The notes under the pieces are model-generated. The model was given only the letters and a program-made list of their open reading frames with translations. It made no database searches and had not been told where the DNA came from. Source: Sphingomonas paeninsulae (GTDB lineage Bacteria; Pseudomonadota; Alphaproteobacteria; Sphingomonadales; Sphingomonadaceae). Taken from it: DNA of 64,000 bases. The stretch is from contig NZ_CP032828.1 of NCBI RefSeq assembly GCF_003660165.1, positions 682,001 to 746,000 on the forward strand, in the 5' to 3' direction. This document shows, in pieces, positions 43,593-52,043 of this stretch (the first letter of the stretch is position 1; every line of letters begins with the position of its first letter). The position numbers were made by a program, and so were the translations under genes.

Positions 43593-44222
43593 TTAACTGG
43601 GTGCGCGCAGGACGCGAATAATATGAGCGACGGCTTCTTCATCTGCGAGCTCTTCATCGCCGGTGACCGCCAGGGCCGCGCGAATCTCAAGCTGGCTGTC
43701 GAGCCAGAACTGCACCAACGCACCGCTCATGATCGCGGCGAAGCCCGGCGGGAGGTCATTGCGGATAAAGCCGGCGTCTTGAGCGCGTTGCATGAGGGCG
43801 ACGACTGGCCACGTCATTTGTTCGGAGCGCGACACGCGTTCTTCCTGCAAGCCGTCCAGCCGTCGCCAAAGATTGAAGCGGAACGCTAGGGGCCGGGCCT
43901 TCCAGAACGCCAAATAGGCTCGCAGCATCGTCGTGACTGCGTCACCCGACGGAAGTGTCAAGTTTACGGCGTCAGCCATGAAGGCCATAAAATCGGCAGT
44001 GATTTGCTCCCCGACCACACGCCACAATGCCTTCTTGCCTCCGAAATGGTGATTGAGCAGCGGCTGGGAAACAGCTGCCGCCTGGGCGATCTGGCGGGTT
44101 CCGGCGCCATGGAATCCCTCAGCCGCGAACACCGCGAGCGCGGCTTCGACAATGGCGTTGCGGGCGTCGCCTTGCGGAAAGGTGGGGCGCAGTTCCGACA
44201 TCTGGTCTCCAGTCAAATTCAT
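43593..44222 (-). CDS. TetR/AcrR-family transcriptional regulator
   Basis: 209 residues. The DNA-binding domain reads ARNAIVEAALAVFAAEGFHG, then TRQIAQAAAVSQPLLNHHFGGKKALW, a standard TetR HTH. The C-terminal half has the CerR-like helical ligand domain. It is divergent from the hydrolase gene at 44293, with a 70-bp gap holding a GACTGA...TTAGTC inverted repeat, so it probably represses that gene. An alternative start at MSELRPTF (44201) is possible. Confidence 0.88.
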   Translation of the reverse strand: MNLTGDQMSELRPTFPQGDARNAIVEAALAVFAAEGFHGAGTRQIAQAAAVSQPLLNHHFGGKKALWRVVGEQITADFMAFMADAVNLTLPSGDAVTTMLRAYLAFWKARPLAFRFNLWRRLDGLQEERVSRSEQMTWPVVALMQRAQDAGFIRNDLPPGFAAIMSGALVQFWLDSQLEIRAALAVTGDEELADEEAVAHIIRVLRAPS

Positions 44223-44242
44223 CCGCTGATCGCACGATCAGC

Positions 44243-44262
44243 GTTGACTGATCAAGCGATTA
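44243..44262. promoter_or_regulatory. Putative operator between TetR and hydrolase genes
   Basis: TTGACTGATCAAGCGATTAG, with GACTGA and TTAGTC as imperfect inverted arms. Its first 11 bases match the 16-bp regulon consensus of the first region, but the second half does not, so it is a related but separate site. Confidence 0.35.
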
Positions 44263-44292
44263 GTCTTAGTTGGCGGCCTTCAGGAGGTGCCC

Positions 44293-45024
44293 GTGTCCAC
44301 TCTGCCCCAGCCCGCTAGAACATTCGTTCTCGTCCACGGCGCAGGTCACGGCGGCTGGTGCTATGATCGGGTCGCCGCAATCCTGCGATCGCAAGGGCAT
44401 CGGGTGTTTGCCCCGACGCTTTCCGGGTTGGCAGAGCGCGCTTCGATGGACGCTCGCCGGATCAACCTGACCACCCACATTGATGAAATCGTCGCGCTGT
44501 TCGAACGCGAAGACCTTGGCGACGTGATCCTTTGCGGCCATTCCTATGGCGGTATGGTGATAGGCGGCGTCGCAGACCGAATCCCGGACCGCATCAGCAA
44601 TCTCGTCTTCCTCGACGCCGTCGTGCCCGAGAATGGGAAATGCATGAACGACTATGTCTTTCCGGGTTGGCGGCTGCTGCCGATCCTGATCTCGGTCTGG
44701 CTATTCGGTCGCGGCTACAAACTGACACCTCCGCCACCGGCCTGGTTTTTCAAGGTGAACAAGGCGGATCGCGCGATGGTGAACAGACGTCTTACAGGGC
44801 ATCCCTTCAAAACGCTCACCGAGAAAATTCACATCGGGAACAACGCCGACCGCATCGCAAACCACATTTATATCCATGCCGCGAACTGGGGAAATCCTCA
44901 GATCGCCAAGCAGTACGAACTCGCGAAGGAGCGCGAAGGCTGGAAGGTGTTCGAGGTCGCATGTGGCCACGACATCATGATCGACGCGCCGAATGAACTG
45001 GCTGGAATTCTTTCAGCGAGCTAG
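44293..45024 (+). CDS. Alpha/beta hydrolase
   Basis: About 243 residues. The fold is shown by FVLVHGAGHGGWCYDRV (oxyanion HG), the nucleophile elbow GHSYGG, and the C-terminal catalytic His in ACGHDIMID. The length and opening resemble the salicylate/methyl-ester esterase subgroup. I use the GTG at 44293, which follows AGGAGG at the proper distance, rather than the one at 44287. It is divergent from its probable TetR repressor. Ester substrate unknown. Confidence 0.88.
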   Translation: MSTLPQPARTFVLVHGAGHGGWCYDRVAAILRSQGHRVFAPTLSGLAERASMDARRINLTTHIDEIVALFEREDLGDVILCGHSYGGMVIGGVADRIPDRISNLVFLDAVVPENGKCMNDYVFPGWRLLPILISVWLFGRGYKLTPPPPAWFFKVNKADRAMVNRRLTGHPFKTLTEKIHIGNNADRIANHIYIHAANWGNPQIAKQYELAKEREGWKVFEVACGHDIMIDAPNELAGILSAS

Positions 45025-45399
45025 ACGATCTTGCAGACGACTACTCCGTATTTGCCTCCTGTGAGTTCAGCGGAGGATCAGCTTTCGGGATTGGCGCGAC
45101 CGCCTGGTTCACGATGAGCGAACGACGGCTTCTGTCGGGAGCAGACCTTCGAGCCTCGATCCCGGAACGACCGTGTGTGTGAAGGGTTTCGGCCGCTTGC
45201 GTACAAAAGCCTCCAATGCAGGAATACGAGACATGAGACGCAACTCCTTTGAACCTATGTCTTTATTACGGTCTGCCAAACGATCCGGTTACGCCTGATG
45301 CCAGCCGATGAAACGTCTCCAGCGGAAATGCGAATACGCGCTATTGTAGGGATCGGGCTTGTGGCGACGGACGCCGACATTTGGAGCGCTTGCGTAGCG
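45025..45399. other. Intergenic stretch, no gene seen
   Basis: About 375 bp downstream of the hydrolase and of the DUF1223 stop (convergent). No convincing frame or hairpin noticed. Confidence 0.45.
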
Positions 45400-46089
45400 T
45401 CAGGTTCGGATTGAGGCGATGACGGGACCGCCGTGGCCAGATTGCAACAACAATGCGGTCTCCAACCCCGCAATCGCATTGGGGAGCAAGAAAGTTTTGG
45501 CATTTCCGTTCCAACCGCCGATAGCCGACAGTTCGCGGACCACATTTCGGTGGGGAATCGTCCGGCCGCCATTTTCTCCCGCACGGATGGCGACCTGGAT
45601 CGTGCGTGGATCATAGCGCACCAGCCATAGCGTGGCAGGACCAGCGGTCTTTGCCGCTGCGACGGTGACAGTGTTGCCCGATATTACCATCGCTGGCCCA
45701 CTGTCGAAACTTCTGGCGCGGAGGATCGCCACATCGACTTCGGCTGGCCGACTTCCGAGGACTGCAATACGTCCCCCGACGATCATTTGTGGAGTCCCTA
45801 CATTCCCGCGCCCGGCGGCGCGAGCATAGTCCCATTGGCGGTTGGTGTAGGCTGGTTTTGCGAACGTATCTTTCCAGCCCAGTTGGTCCCAATAGGTCAC
45901 GGCAAAGTTCAGCGCGATGACATCGGGGCGCGTGGCGAGGGTGTTCAGAACGGCATTGGCCGGCGGACATGAGGAGCACCCCTGGCTCTGGAACAGTTCC
46001 ACGACGACCGGCTTTTGCGTTGGGGATGCAGCCAACGAAGCCGATGAGGCGAGCACAACGCAAAGCATGAGAGAGGGAATCAGGCGCAT
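45400..46089 (-). CDS. DUF1223 secreted thioredoxin-fold protein
   Basis: 229 residues with a Sec signal peptide (LIPSLMLCVVLASSASLAA, cleaved after about 21). The family signature VVELFQSQGCSSCPPANAV, with a CxxC pair, follows at once. Later features: VGTPQMIVGG. It overlaps bufC by 10 bp and is the last gene of the bufA1 operon on this strand. In this setting it may handle disulfides or copper in the periplasm, near bufferin maturation. This is inference from position. Confidence 0.85.
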   Translation of the reverse strand: MRLIPSLMLCVVLASSASLAASPTQKPVVVELFQSQGCSSCPPANAVLNTLATRPDVIALNFAVTYWDQLGWKDTFAKPAYTNRQWDYARAAGRGNVGTPQMIVGGRIAVLGSRPAEVDVAILRARSFDSGPAMVISGNTVTVAAAKTAGPATLWLVRYDPRTIQVAIRAGENGGRTIPHRNVVRELSAIGGWNGNAKTFLLPNAIAGLETALLLQSGHGGPVIASIRT

Positions 46090-46823
46090 GGGAAATCCTT
46101 TGTATCAGCGTTGTAGACTAGCCCATCGGCAAACCACTGGCCCAGCATTGTGCCGGCAAGCATAAGGCCTTCGGTTTCGCCCCGCGCCTCCACCAGCATC
46201 TCGCACAGCGTTGCGAAGTCGGCGCCTGCTGCCATCATCTTGATCGCTTCGTGCTCGGTCGTTTCGATCGTCCGGAAGCACGGCGTGAATTCCTGTCGCC
46301 AGACTAGCGTCGTCGCAGGCGCGGGGAGCATTTCCGCAGCGGGCGGCTGTTCATCGGTGGCAAGCGCGACCAGGATTGCGCTGGCGTTGGTAAGCGTCGG
46401 TGTTGTCCGCAAACTCGGCACGAAGGTCAGCGTTGCAGTCTCCCAGTGGATGCTGGAGATGGCATTGGAGACAATCGCATCGGCATTCTCGCTCTCGAAA
46501 GCGCGTGACAGCATCCATTCGATCTGCGCCAGTTCGGCGATTTCGGGATCGTCGGGGTAAAGGGTGGCCAGCGTGGCGTCGAACCCAGCGCCATAGTCGC
46601 CGAGCGTCCAGCCATCAGGGGGCGTTCGCTCGATTTGATTTCGCGCTGCGTCGGCGAACGCTTCGCCACCGATCCATGCCAGCGTCCGCGCGAATGTTTC
46701 AGCGAGGCAGTCGCTTAGCTGCACGCGATATGCGTTCTGATAGATTGCGAGGCCACCGTCATCGGGCGTGACAGTGTCCACAAGGCTCCTGTGGAAATCG
46801 CGCTGCAGGGTGAGCAGGCTCAT
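46080..46823 (-). CDS. bufC: BufC-like DUF2063 protein, bufferin modification partner
   Basis: 247 residues. The N-terminus (LLTLQRDFHRSLVDT, YQNAYRVQLSDCLAETFARTLA) is the DNA-binding-domain-like DUF2063 pattern found in MbnC/TglI-like partners of DUF692 enzymes. It forms a complex with BufB to convert Cys residues of the precursor. It overlaps bufB by four bases (ATGA), and the gene order bufA1, bufB, bufC, DUF1223 is that of bufferin operons. Confidence 0.85.
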   Translation of the reverse strand: MSLLTLQRDFHRSLVDTVTPDDGGLAIYQNAYRVQLSDCLAETFARTLAWIGGEAFADAARNQIERTPPDGWTLGDYGAGFDATLATLYPDDPEIAELAQIEWMLSRAFESENADAIVSNAISSIHWETATLTFVPSLRTTPTLTNASAILVALATDEQPPAAEMLPAPATTLVWRQEFTPCFRTIETTEHEAIKMMAAGADFATLCEMLVEARGETEGLMLAGTMLGQWFADGLVYNADTKDFPCA

Positions 46824-47674
46824 GCGGCAATCCGATGCTGAGCTGCAGCAATCATGCGCGCGGTTTCGAGTTCGGCGAGCAAATCGGCCAGTGGCGGAAT
46901 ATCATCGTCGCGCTCGATCATCGTGGCGACCGGGCCGACGCGCGCGATGACCGCTTCGTACAAACCCCAGACCGATGCCGGAACAAGACGGTCGTGTGTG
47001 TCGATCAGCAATTCCTTGCCCTGACTGTGCCCGGCGAGATGGATCTGGCGGACGCGGTCGGCGGGGATACCTGCGATGTATTCAAGCGCGTCGAAACCGT
47101 GATTGGTCGCGCTGACGAAGATATTGTTGACGTCGAGCAACAGGTCGCAGCCGGTGCGTGCGCACATCTCGGCCAGGAAATGCCATTCGGTCGCGTCGGC
47201 ATTTTCGAAGACGATGTAGCTCGATGGGTTCTCGATCAGCATCGCGCGACCGAGCATATCCTGGGCGCGGGAAATGTTGGCGCAGACGACATCCATGGCC
47301 TCCTGCGTGTAGGGCAACGGGAGCAGATCGTGTGAATTGAACTCGTCGATCCGCGTCCAACACAAATGGTCGGATACGAATAACGGTTGAATATGATCGA
47401 CCAGTTTTTTCAGCTTTGCGAGGTGGTCGGGATTGAGTCCATCGGCGGACCCAATCGACATCGACACGCCGTGCAGCGCGACGGGATGCCGCTCACGAAT
47501 GCGGTCGAGGATATCGAGTGGACGACCGCCATCGATCATGAAATTCTCGGAAATGACCTCGACGAAATCGACCGGCACCATAGTCTCGAGGAAATCCGGA
47601 TAGTGCAGCGGCCGCAGGCCGAGGCCGAAACTGTGGAAGGCGGGGTTGAGCTTGAGCGTCGATGGCGTGGTCAT
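46820..47674 (-). CDS. bufB: BufB, DUF692 (MbnB/TglH-like) multinuclear iron enzyme
   Basis: 284 residues, a TIM barrel of the DUF692 family: FGLGLRPLHYPDFLE, VDFVEVISENFM, HGVSMSIGS, VSDHLCW, IENPSSYI, LLLDVNNIFVSATNHG and IHLAGHSQ, which carry the His, Asp, Glu and Asn iron ligands. With BufC it oxidises Cys residues of the bufferin peptide, probably to thiooxazole-type groups that bind copper. Four bases overlap with bufC. A hairpin separates it from bufA1. Confidence 0.93.
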   Translation of the reverse strand: MTTPSTLKLNPAFHSFGLGLRPLHYPDFLETMVPVDFVEVISENFMIDGGRPLDILDRIRERHPVALHGVSMSIGSADGLNPDHLAKLKKLVDHIQPLFVSDHLCWTRIDEFNSHDLLPLPYTQEAMDVVCANISRAQDMLGRAMLIENPSSYIVFENADATEWHFLAEMCARTGCDLLLDVNNIFVSATNHGFDALEYIAGIPADRVRQIHLAGHSQGKELLIDTHDRLVPASVWGLYEAVIARVGPVATMIERDDDIPPLADLLAELETARMIAAAQHRIAA

Positions 47675-47695
47675 GGCAGTGTTCCTCGCAAGGAA

Positions 47696-47723
47696 CGGAC
47701 CCGGCCGTTGTCGACCGGGTCCG
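47696..47723 (-). terminator. Hairpin between bufA1 and bufB
   Basis: CGGACCCGG and CCGGGTCCG, perfect 9-bp arms with a 10-nt loop and no U-tract. Likely a leaky terminator or RNA-stability element that keeps precursor mRNA above enzyme mRNA. Confidence 0.5.
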
Positions 47724-47731
47724 CAAAGGGC

Positions 47732-47995
47732 TTACTTTGGTGCGGTCAGGCTACCGCCGGCCTTGGCGCATGCCTTGCCCGAAATGGCCTTGAAACCCTG
47801 GCCCTTGCACTCGTTCTGGCCTTTGCACTCATGCGCGCCCGACTTGCAGTCCGACGTACCCTTGCAGGTGTTGATGCCGTAGCAATGGACGACGCTTGCG
47901 CCCTTGGCGAAAGCGGGCGTTGCGGTTGCAACGCTGGCGACGGCGATGATGGCGGCGGTGGCGGCAAAGCTGCCGGCGATGATACGTGCGGTCAT
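47732..47995 (-). CDS. bufA1: BufA1-family bufferin precursor (DUF2282)
   Basis: 87 residues. A signal peptide covers residues 1-30 (ends TPAFA). The mature part of 57 residues has six cysteines at 38, 44, 50, 57, 63 and 76, with a repeated CKG/CKS rhythm (NTCKGTSDCKSG, ECKGQNECKGQGF). This is the peptide that BufB/BufC modify; the secreted product chelates copper in the periplasm. A SigF-type promoter lies 47 bp upstream. Confidence 0.93.
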   Translation of the reverse strand: MTARIIAGSFAATAAIIAVASVATATPAFAKGASVVHCYGINTCKGTSDCKSGAHECKGQNECKGQGFKAISGKACAKAGGSLTAPK

Positions 47996-48041
47996 GGTTG
48001 GTTTCCTGAATTGATCATTGCCGGAAGCGGCATTGATCAGT

Positions 48042-48067
48042 TCGGGGCGGCCTCCGGATCGGTTACA
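48042..48067 (-). promoter_or_regulatory. SigF-type ECF promoter before bufA1
   Basis: On the minus strand: GTAACC, 16 bp, CGAA. The box lies just beyond the nrsF stop and about 47 bp from the bufA1 start codon. The same motif with the same spacing is found before bufA2 and, as GTAACT, before sigF. Confidence 0.7.
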
Positions 48068-48709
48068 TCACCAGCGTAAAAACTTTGGCCCGACCAGCGC
48101 GCCGAGTCCTGCGGCCATTGAAATGCCGAGCGAATACCACAGGAAAACGAACAGCGCGGAGGCTTCGGGGCAGTGCAGGCCGTAGAGCGTGCTTGCAAAG
48201 CCGCCTGCTGCGAGACCCGCAACAGCTCCAGTCAGCCGCAGGCGTGTCGGTGCAAAACTGCGGAAAGCGATCATCAGCCCGGCAAAGATTGGCAGCGAAA
48301 ATCCGAACACGAGCAACGAGCAGACGCGCCAGCTTTGGCCCATCCACAGCCCGGTCCAGCCGCCGGGCGGGGCGTTGGTCATTTCGCCAGCTGCGAGGCT
48401 TGCAAGGATCAGCGCCGGTACAGCCAGCCACCAGAGCCAGCGTGGCCGGTCGGCATCGGGCCGCGCCAGATGGATCGTGGCGCGGATCGCGACCGCGAAG
48501 ATCGAGATCGTGTAGCCCCATTTCATCCAGAACGGGAAACCGTGCATGATATGGTCGAGGTTGGGGCGCAGTCCAAGCAAGGCGACGATTAGCGTCATCG
48601 TCACGACGCCACCGCCCATAAGGCCTATCGTGATGCGCCGTGGCACCGAGCCGCGAGTGACCGGGCGAATGTTGTCGGCCAGCGACAGGATCAGGTCTTC
48701 GGTCCGCAT
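48068..48709 (-). CDS. nrsF: NrsF-family (DUF1109) anti-sigma factor
   Basis: 213 residues with six hydrophobic segments, the topology of NrsF anti-SigF proteins. The N-terminus (EDLILSLADNIRPVTRGSV) is the cytosolic part. Conserved Cys pairs are not obvious beyond MHGFPFWMKWGYT and LHCPEASALFVFLW near the end. It abuts sigF in a one-base overlap and would hold SigF at the inner membrane until metal or oxidant stress. Copper/chromate sensing is known for relatives. Confidence 0.88.
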   Translation of the reverse strand: MRTEDLILSLADNIRPVTRGSVPRRITIGLMGGGVVTMTLIVALLGLRPNLDHIMHGFPFWMKWGYTISIFAVAIRATIHLARPDADRPRWLWWLAVPALILASLAAGEMTNAPPGGWTGLWMGQSWRVCSLLVFGFSLPIFAGLMIAFRSFAPTRLRLTGAVAGLAAGGFASTLYGLHCPEASALFVFLWYSLGISMAAGLGALVGPKFLRW

Positions 48710-49245
48710 CAGCCGTCGCCCTTGAGACGTTTGGCGAGTGTCAGCAAGCCGCGATGCACTGACACCTTCACGGCGGATTCACTGATCGCACCGCGTTCGG
48801 CGGCTTCGGCGGTGCTAAGCCCTTCGATCTTTGTCTGCCTGATGACCTGCGCCTGTTTTGCGGGGAGATCGTCAAGCAAACGATCGACGTCCACTCGCGC
48901 AGAGGTCGCATTCTCGAATCCTTCGGCGATCAAAATGTTTTCGAGCCCTTCCATCGGAACGGTAACGCGGCTCCGGCGGAAATGGTCGATCATCTTGTAG
49001 CGCGCAATCGCGTAGGCCCAAGCCGTGAACAGCCGGTCCCTGTCATAGCTTGCGCGACGGGTGTGAATGGCAATCATCGTATCTTGCACCAGATCCTCGA
49101 CATCATCGACGGCACCACGCAGGCGTCGCCCGAAAAAGGATCGCAGCATCGGCACGAGCGCATCGAGCAGGGCGGTGTAGGCGGCGGAGTCTCCATCGAG
49201 ACCGCCGATCATCCATATCCTGAGCTGGTCTTCGCTCGCCCTCAC
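48709..49245 (-). CDS. sigF: ECF sigma factor, SigF type
   Basis: 178 residues from a GTG after GGGAGAG; a GTG at 49257 would lie almost at the predicted transcription start. Region 2 is DVEDLVQDTMIAIHTRRASYD, FTAWAYAIARYKMIDHFRR; region 4 is LPAKQAVIRQTKIEGL-like with AERGAISESAVKVSVHRGL. The sequence fits the SigF group that controls bufferin operons. Its own promoter has GTAACT-N16-CGAA, so it is autoregulated. Confidence 0.9.
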   Translation of the reverse strand: MRASEDQLRIWMIGGLDGDSAAYTALLDALVPMLRSFFGRRLRGAVDDVEDLVQDTMIAIHTRRASYDRDRLFTAWAYAIARYKMIDHFRRSRVTVPMEGLENILIAEGFENATSARVDVDRLLDDLPAKQAQVIRQTKIEGLSTAEAAERGAISESAVKVSVHRGLLTLAKRLKGDG

Positions 49246-49264
49246 ATGCTCTCCCACAAGGTCA

Positions 49265-49290
49265 TTCGTTTGGAGGCGCGGAAAAGTTAC
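49265..49290 (-). promoter_or_regulatory. SigF-type promoter before sigF
   Basis: GTAACT, 16 bp, CGAA on the minus strand, directly upstream of sigF; one mismatch from the other two boxes. Implies autoregulation. Confidence 0.6.
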
Positions 49291-49334
49291 AACGACAGCA
49301 TCGCAGCCATGAAAATAATTCTTGCGGATCCAGT

Positions 49335-49360
49335 GTAACCGATCCCGTTGTTTTCGCGAA
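49335..49360 (+). promoter_or_regulatory. SigF-type promoter before bufA2
   Basis: GTAACC, 16 bp, CGAA on the plus strand, 100 bp before the bufA2 start. Shares GTAACCGATCC with the bufA1 promoter. Confidence 0.7.
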
Positions 49361-49459
49361 ACAGTGTCGTGACCCGGCCCGATGGCCTCCCAGGGTCACC
49401 GTGCGACGGGGACTCTTCGTCGCACGTCCTGGGCCACACACTTTGAAAGGATCATTCTC

Positions 49460-49732
49460 ATGTTAAAGACCCACGCCACGATCGCCGCCGCTCTGGCCGT
49501 CAGCATCGCCCTCGGCTGCGCCGCCAACGCGCAGGCCGCAAAAAAACCGATGGAGAAATGCTATGGCGTCTCGCTTGCCGGCAAGAACGACTGCAAGGCC
49601 GGTGCCGGAACCAGCTGCGCCGGTACGTCGAAAATCGCTTATCAGGGCAATGCTTGGAAACTCGTGCCCTCTGGCACCTGCACGACCATCAAGACTCCCA
49701 AGGGCCACGGCTCGCTCAACCCAAACGCCTGA
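49460..49732 (+). CDS. bufA2: BufA2-family bufferin precursor (DUF2282)
   Basis: 90 residues from the ATG after GAAAGGA. A signal peptide spans about 1-26 (ends ANAQA), then a mature segment with four cysteines at 34, 45, 53 and 74: [27 protein letters not shown]. It resembles the BufA2 branch rather than BufA1, so this locus encodes two precursor types. It has no bufB/bufC of its own on this strand; it is followed by a DoxX gene and DUF1993. The enzymes of the minus-strand operon may serve both. Confidence 0.9.
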   Translation: MLKTHATIAAALAVSIALGCAANAQAAKKPMEKCYGVSLAGKNDCKAGAGTSCAGTSKIAYQGNAWKLVPSGTCTTIKTPKGHGSLNPNA

Positions 49733-49765
49733 TCGCTTGTAGCGGCCCGATGGATGGAGACGACC

Positions 49766-50218
49766 ATGACGCAAAATTCTGAAACCCCGACCAATCCTTA
49801 TGCCCGGATTTCCGCCCGGATCGATCGGGCAGTCCCGAGCAACCTGCTGTTGCTCGTCGCCCGGCTCGGCATCGCGTCGATCTTCTTCCTGTCGGGCCGC
49901 ACTAAGGTCGAGGGGTTGCTGACGATTACCGACTCGGCCCGGAGCCTGTTCGAGACCGAATATGTGCTGCCGCTGGTGCCGCCCCACATCGCCGTTTATG
50001 TAGCGACCTATTCCGAACATCTGTTCCCGATTCTGCTCGTTTTCGGCTTGTTCACGCGGGGTGCTGCAGCGACGTTGCTCGGCATGACGCTGGTGATCGA
50101 AGTGTTTGTTTATCCTGATGCTTGGCCTACGCACCTGAGCTGGGCTGCTATCCTGCTGCCCCTGATTGCGCGGGGGGCAGGGCGCTGGTCGCTTGATTTT
50201 CTGCTAGGCATCGATTGA
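49766..50218 (+). CDS. DoxX-family membrane protein (BufD-like)
   Basis: About 150 residues with four hydrophobic segments, the DoxX topology; [21 protein letters not shown] is the family start. DoxX proteins occur in bufferin operons as BufD, probably for quinone-linked redox at the membrane. I start at the ATG at 49766 with GGAG upstream; an ATG at 49754 is also possible. It lies 33 bp after bufA2. Confidence 0.85.
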   Translation: MTQNSETPTNPYARISARIDRAVPSNLLLLVARLGIASIFFLSGRTKVEGLLTITDSARSLFETEYVLPLVPPHIAVYVATYSEHLFPILLVFGLFTRGAAATLLGMTLVIEVFVYPDAWPTHLSWAAILLPLIARGAGRWSLDFLLGID

Positions 50219-50269
50219 CAGTAGGTTGAAGCGGGTGCCGAATTCAGTTTGCCGCCAATGGAGACAGAT

Positions 50270-50791
50270 ATGGCTTTCACACTCTACAGCGCCACTATTC
50301 CGTCCTATCTCCAAATCCTCGCATCGATGGCGCGACTGATCGACAAGGCCGAAAGCTTTTGTGAAGTTCATTCGCTGCAACCCGACGCACTTATCGAGGC
50401 ACGGCTCGTCGACGATATGCTGCCGTTTGCATATCAGATCAAATCGACAGCGGTTCACTCGATCGGCGCGATTGAGGGCGTCAGGAAAGGCAGGTTTGCC
50501 CCCGATAACACGGTGCCCCCTGCCACCTTTGCTGAATTGCGAGCAAAGATAGCGGGAACGGTTACCGCGATCGAGACACTCGATCCCGACGAGATCGAAA
50601 CATTCATCGGACGTGCCATGCGTTTCGAATTCGGAGACCAGCATATCGATTTTCTGGCCGAGGATTTCCTTCTCTCCTTTGCCCAGCCCAACTTCTATTT
50701 TCATGCAACGACCGCTTACAATATCCTGCGCCTGAAGGGGGTCGAACTTGGCAAGCGCGACTTCAATGGAAGGGTGAGAAAGCTCAAGTGA
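50270..50791 (+). CDS. DUF1993 protein (second copy)
   Basis: 173 residues, paralogue of 41713-42234: the same IKSTAVHSIGAIEGVRKG and SFAQPNFYFHATTAYNILRL core. It begins 51 bp after the DoxX gene and may share the bufA2 transcript. The ATG at 50270 follows GGAGAC; the longer frame adds a few residues only. Confidence 0.87.
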   Translation: MAFTLYSATIPSYLQILASMARLIDKAESFCEVHSLQPDALIEARLVDDMLPFAYQIKSTAVHSIGAIEGVRKGRFAPDNTVPPATFAELRAKIAGTVTAIETLDPDEIETFIGRAMRFEFGDQHIDFLAEDFLLSFAQPNFYFHATTAYNILRLKGVELGKRDFNGRVRKLK

Positions 50792-51248
50792 TCGCATACG
50801 TGACGGAAACCCGGAACTTCTGCGTTTAACGAACGCATGGCGCATCGAACGTGCCTGTTGAAGAGCGGGTTATACGAAAGAGCTTTTATTGCTCGCATTG
50901 GTCGCCGTATCTCCTCTCGAAGCGGGGGCCGTGGCGTTGGCTTTCATCGTGGTTGCCGCCCAAATCGCGGCGATGTCGTAGTCGCACGCGGCGTCTCGAC
51001 GAGCGGCGATAACAAATCGTCCAAAGTCGGTCCTCCGAAAGAGGATTAGAATTCGCAGCTGTTAGGGAGTCCGCCGCTTCCCTACAATTACCGCAGATGT
51101 TCGAACATACTGTGGGACTGAGTGTGGGGTTGTGGGGGAGAAAGATATATTTGCCGCTTCCGTTGCTTCCTCTGGCGTTTCTGGATTAATCGCGACAGTC
51201 GTTGTCGGACCGAAGCGGGCCAGTATTGCCTCACCGTCCAGTCAGCCC
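50792..51248. other. Intergenic stretch, no gene seen
   Basis: About 455 bp between the DUF1993 stop and the TetR stop. Short frames only; no operator match noticed. Confidence 0.45.
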
Positions 51249-51893
51249 TTACTTCGAATTCCCACCATTCGGATCTACCGCCGCTCGCGCGAGTTTGTGA
51301 AGCAAAGATCGAAAGCTCGCGAGAGACTTCGGGTCTGCGGCAGCATAGCTGCGTCCATCACCGAGTTGCCGACTATTGCAAACGTAAAAAAGCGAACTTG
51401 ATCCTACCGCGTTGACGACATGCATCGGCGGCATGGGGCGGAAATCGCCTGAAGCAATTCCGTCCGTAACAATTGCGTCGATATCGCTTAATACCAAGTT
51501 CGAATACCGTGTCGGATCGCCGTGGCGCGGTGTGGTATCTGCAACCAACCGCATGATAATACGCGCCGCTGTTGGACGGCCGACGAGGAAATCGAGCCAC
51601 CCGTCGAGCAACGCCAGGAGGTTATCAATTGGATGCTCTCCCGCGGGCCCCGGTGCCATTGCATGCATGCTCTCGAAGATGTCGTGCTCGACCGCATCGT
51701 ACAAATCCTGCTTGTTCGCAAAATAGTAGATGATCGACGGTCGACGGATCCCCACCGCGAGCGCGACATCCTCCAGCCGTGCGGTCGCGAACCCGACATC
51801 GGCGAAAATTCTTTCGGCGGCGACGAGGATAGAGTGCCTCGTGGCCTCCCCTTGGTTGTGCTTGATTGGCTTCATCTTGATTGCTTGTCTCAC
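51249..51893 (-). CDS. TetR/AcrR-family transcriptional regulator
   Basis: 214 residues with a normal TetR HTH (ATRHSILVAAERIFADVGFA, then LEDVALAVGIRRPSIIYYFANK). The C-terminal half resembles the TetR_C group with TPRHGDPTRYSNLV. It is divergent from the TonB receptor at 52044, and a perfect 18-bp palindrome stands between them, the most likely operator. An alternative start at MKPIKHNQ (51875) is plausible. Confidence 0.9.
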   Translation of the reverse strand: MRQAIKMKPIKHNQGEATRHSILVAAERIFADVGFATARLEDVALAVGIRRPSIIYYFANKQDLYDAVEHDIFESMHAMAPGPAGEHPIDNLLALLDGWLDFLVGRPTAARIIMRLVADTTPRHGDPTRYSNLVLSDIDAIVTDGIASGDFRPMPPMHVVNAVGSSSLFYVCNSRQLGDGRSYAAADPKSLASFRSLLHKLARAAVDPNGGNSK

Positions 51894-51956
51894 CTCTCAA
51901 CTCCTGTGTGAAGACCGTCAATTCCGCACAGTTTAAGAATTCGAAGGGCTTGCCAT

Positions 51957-51974
51957 CTACCTACATGTAGGTAG
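51957..51974. promoter_or_regulatory. Perfect 18-bp palindrome between TetR and TonB receptor genes
   Basis: CTACCTACATGTAGGTAG, identical to its own reverse complement, 70 bp before the receptor start. The size and symmetry fit a TetR dimer site controlling both divergent genes. Confidence 0.7.
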
Positions 51975-52043
51975 AACTTCATTTCAGAGTCACCATTAAG
52001 GTGGCCGGGATGGGCGCGGTCACGCGCTAGGGAAGGGATAGAA

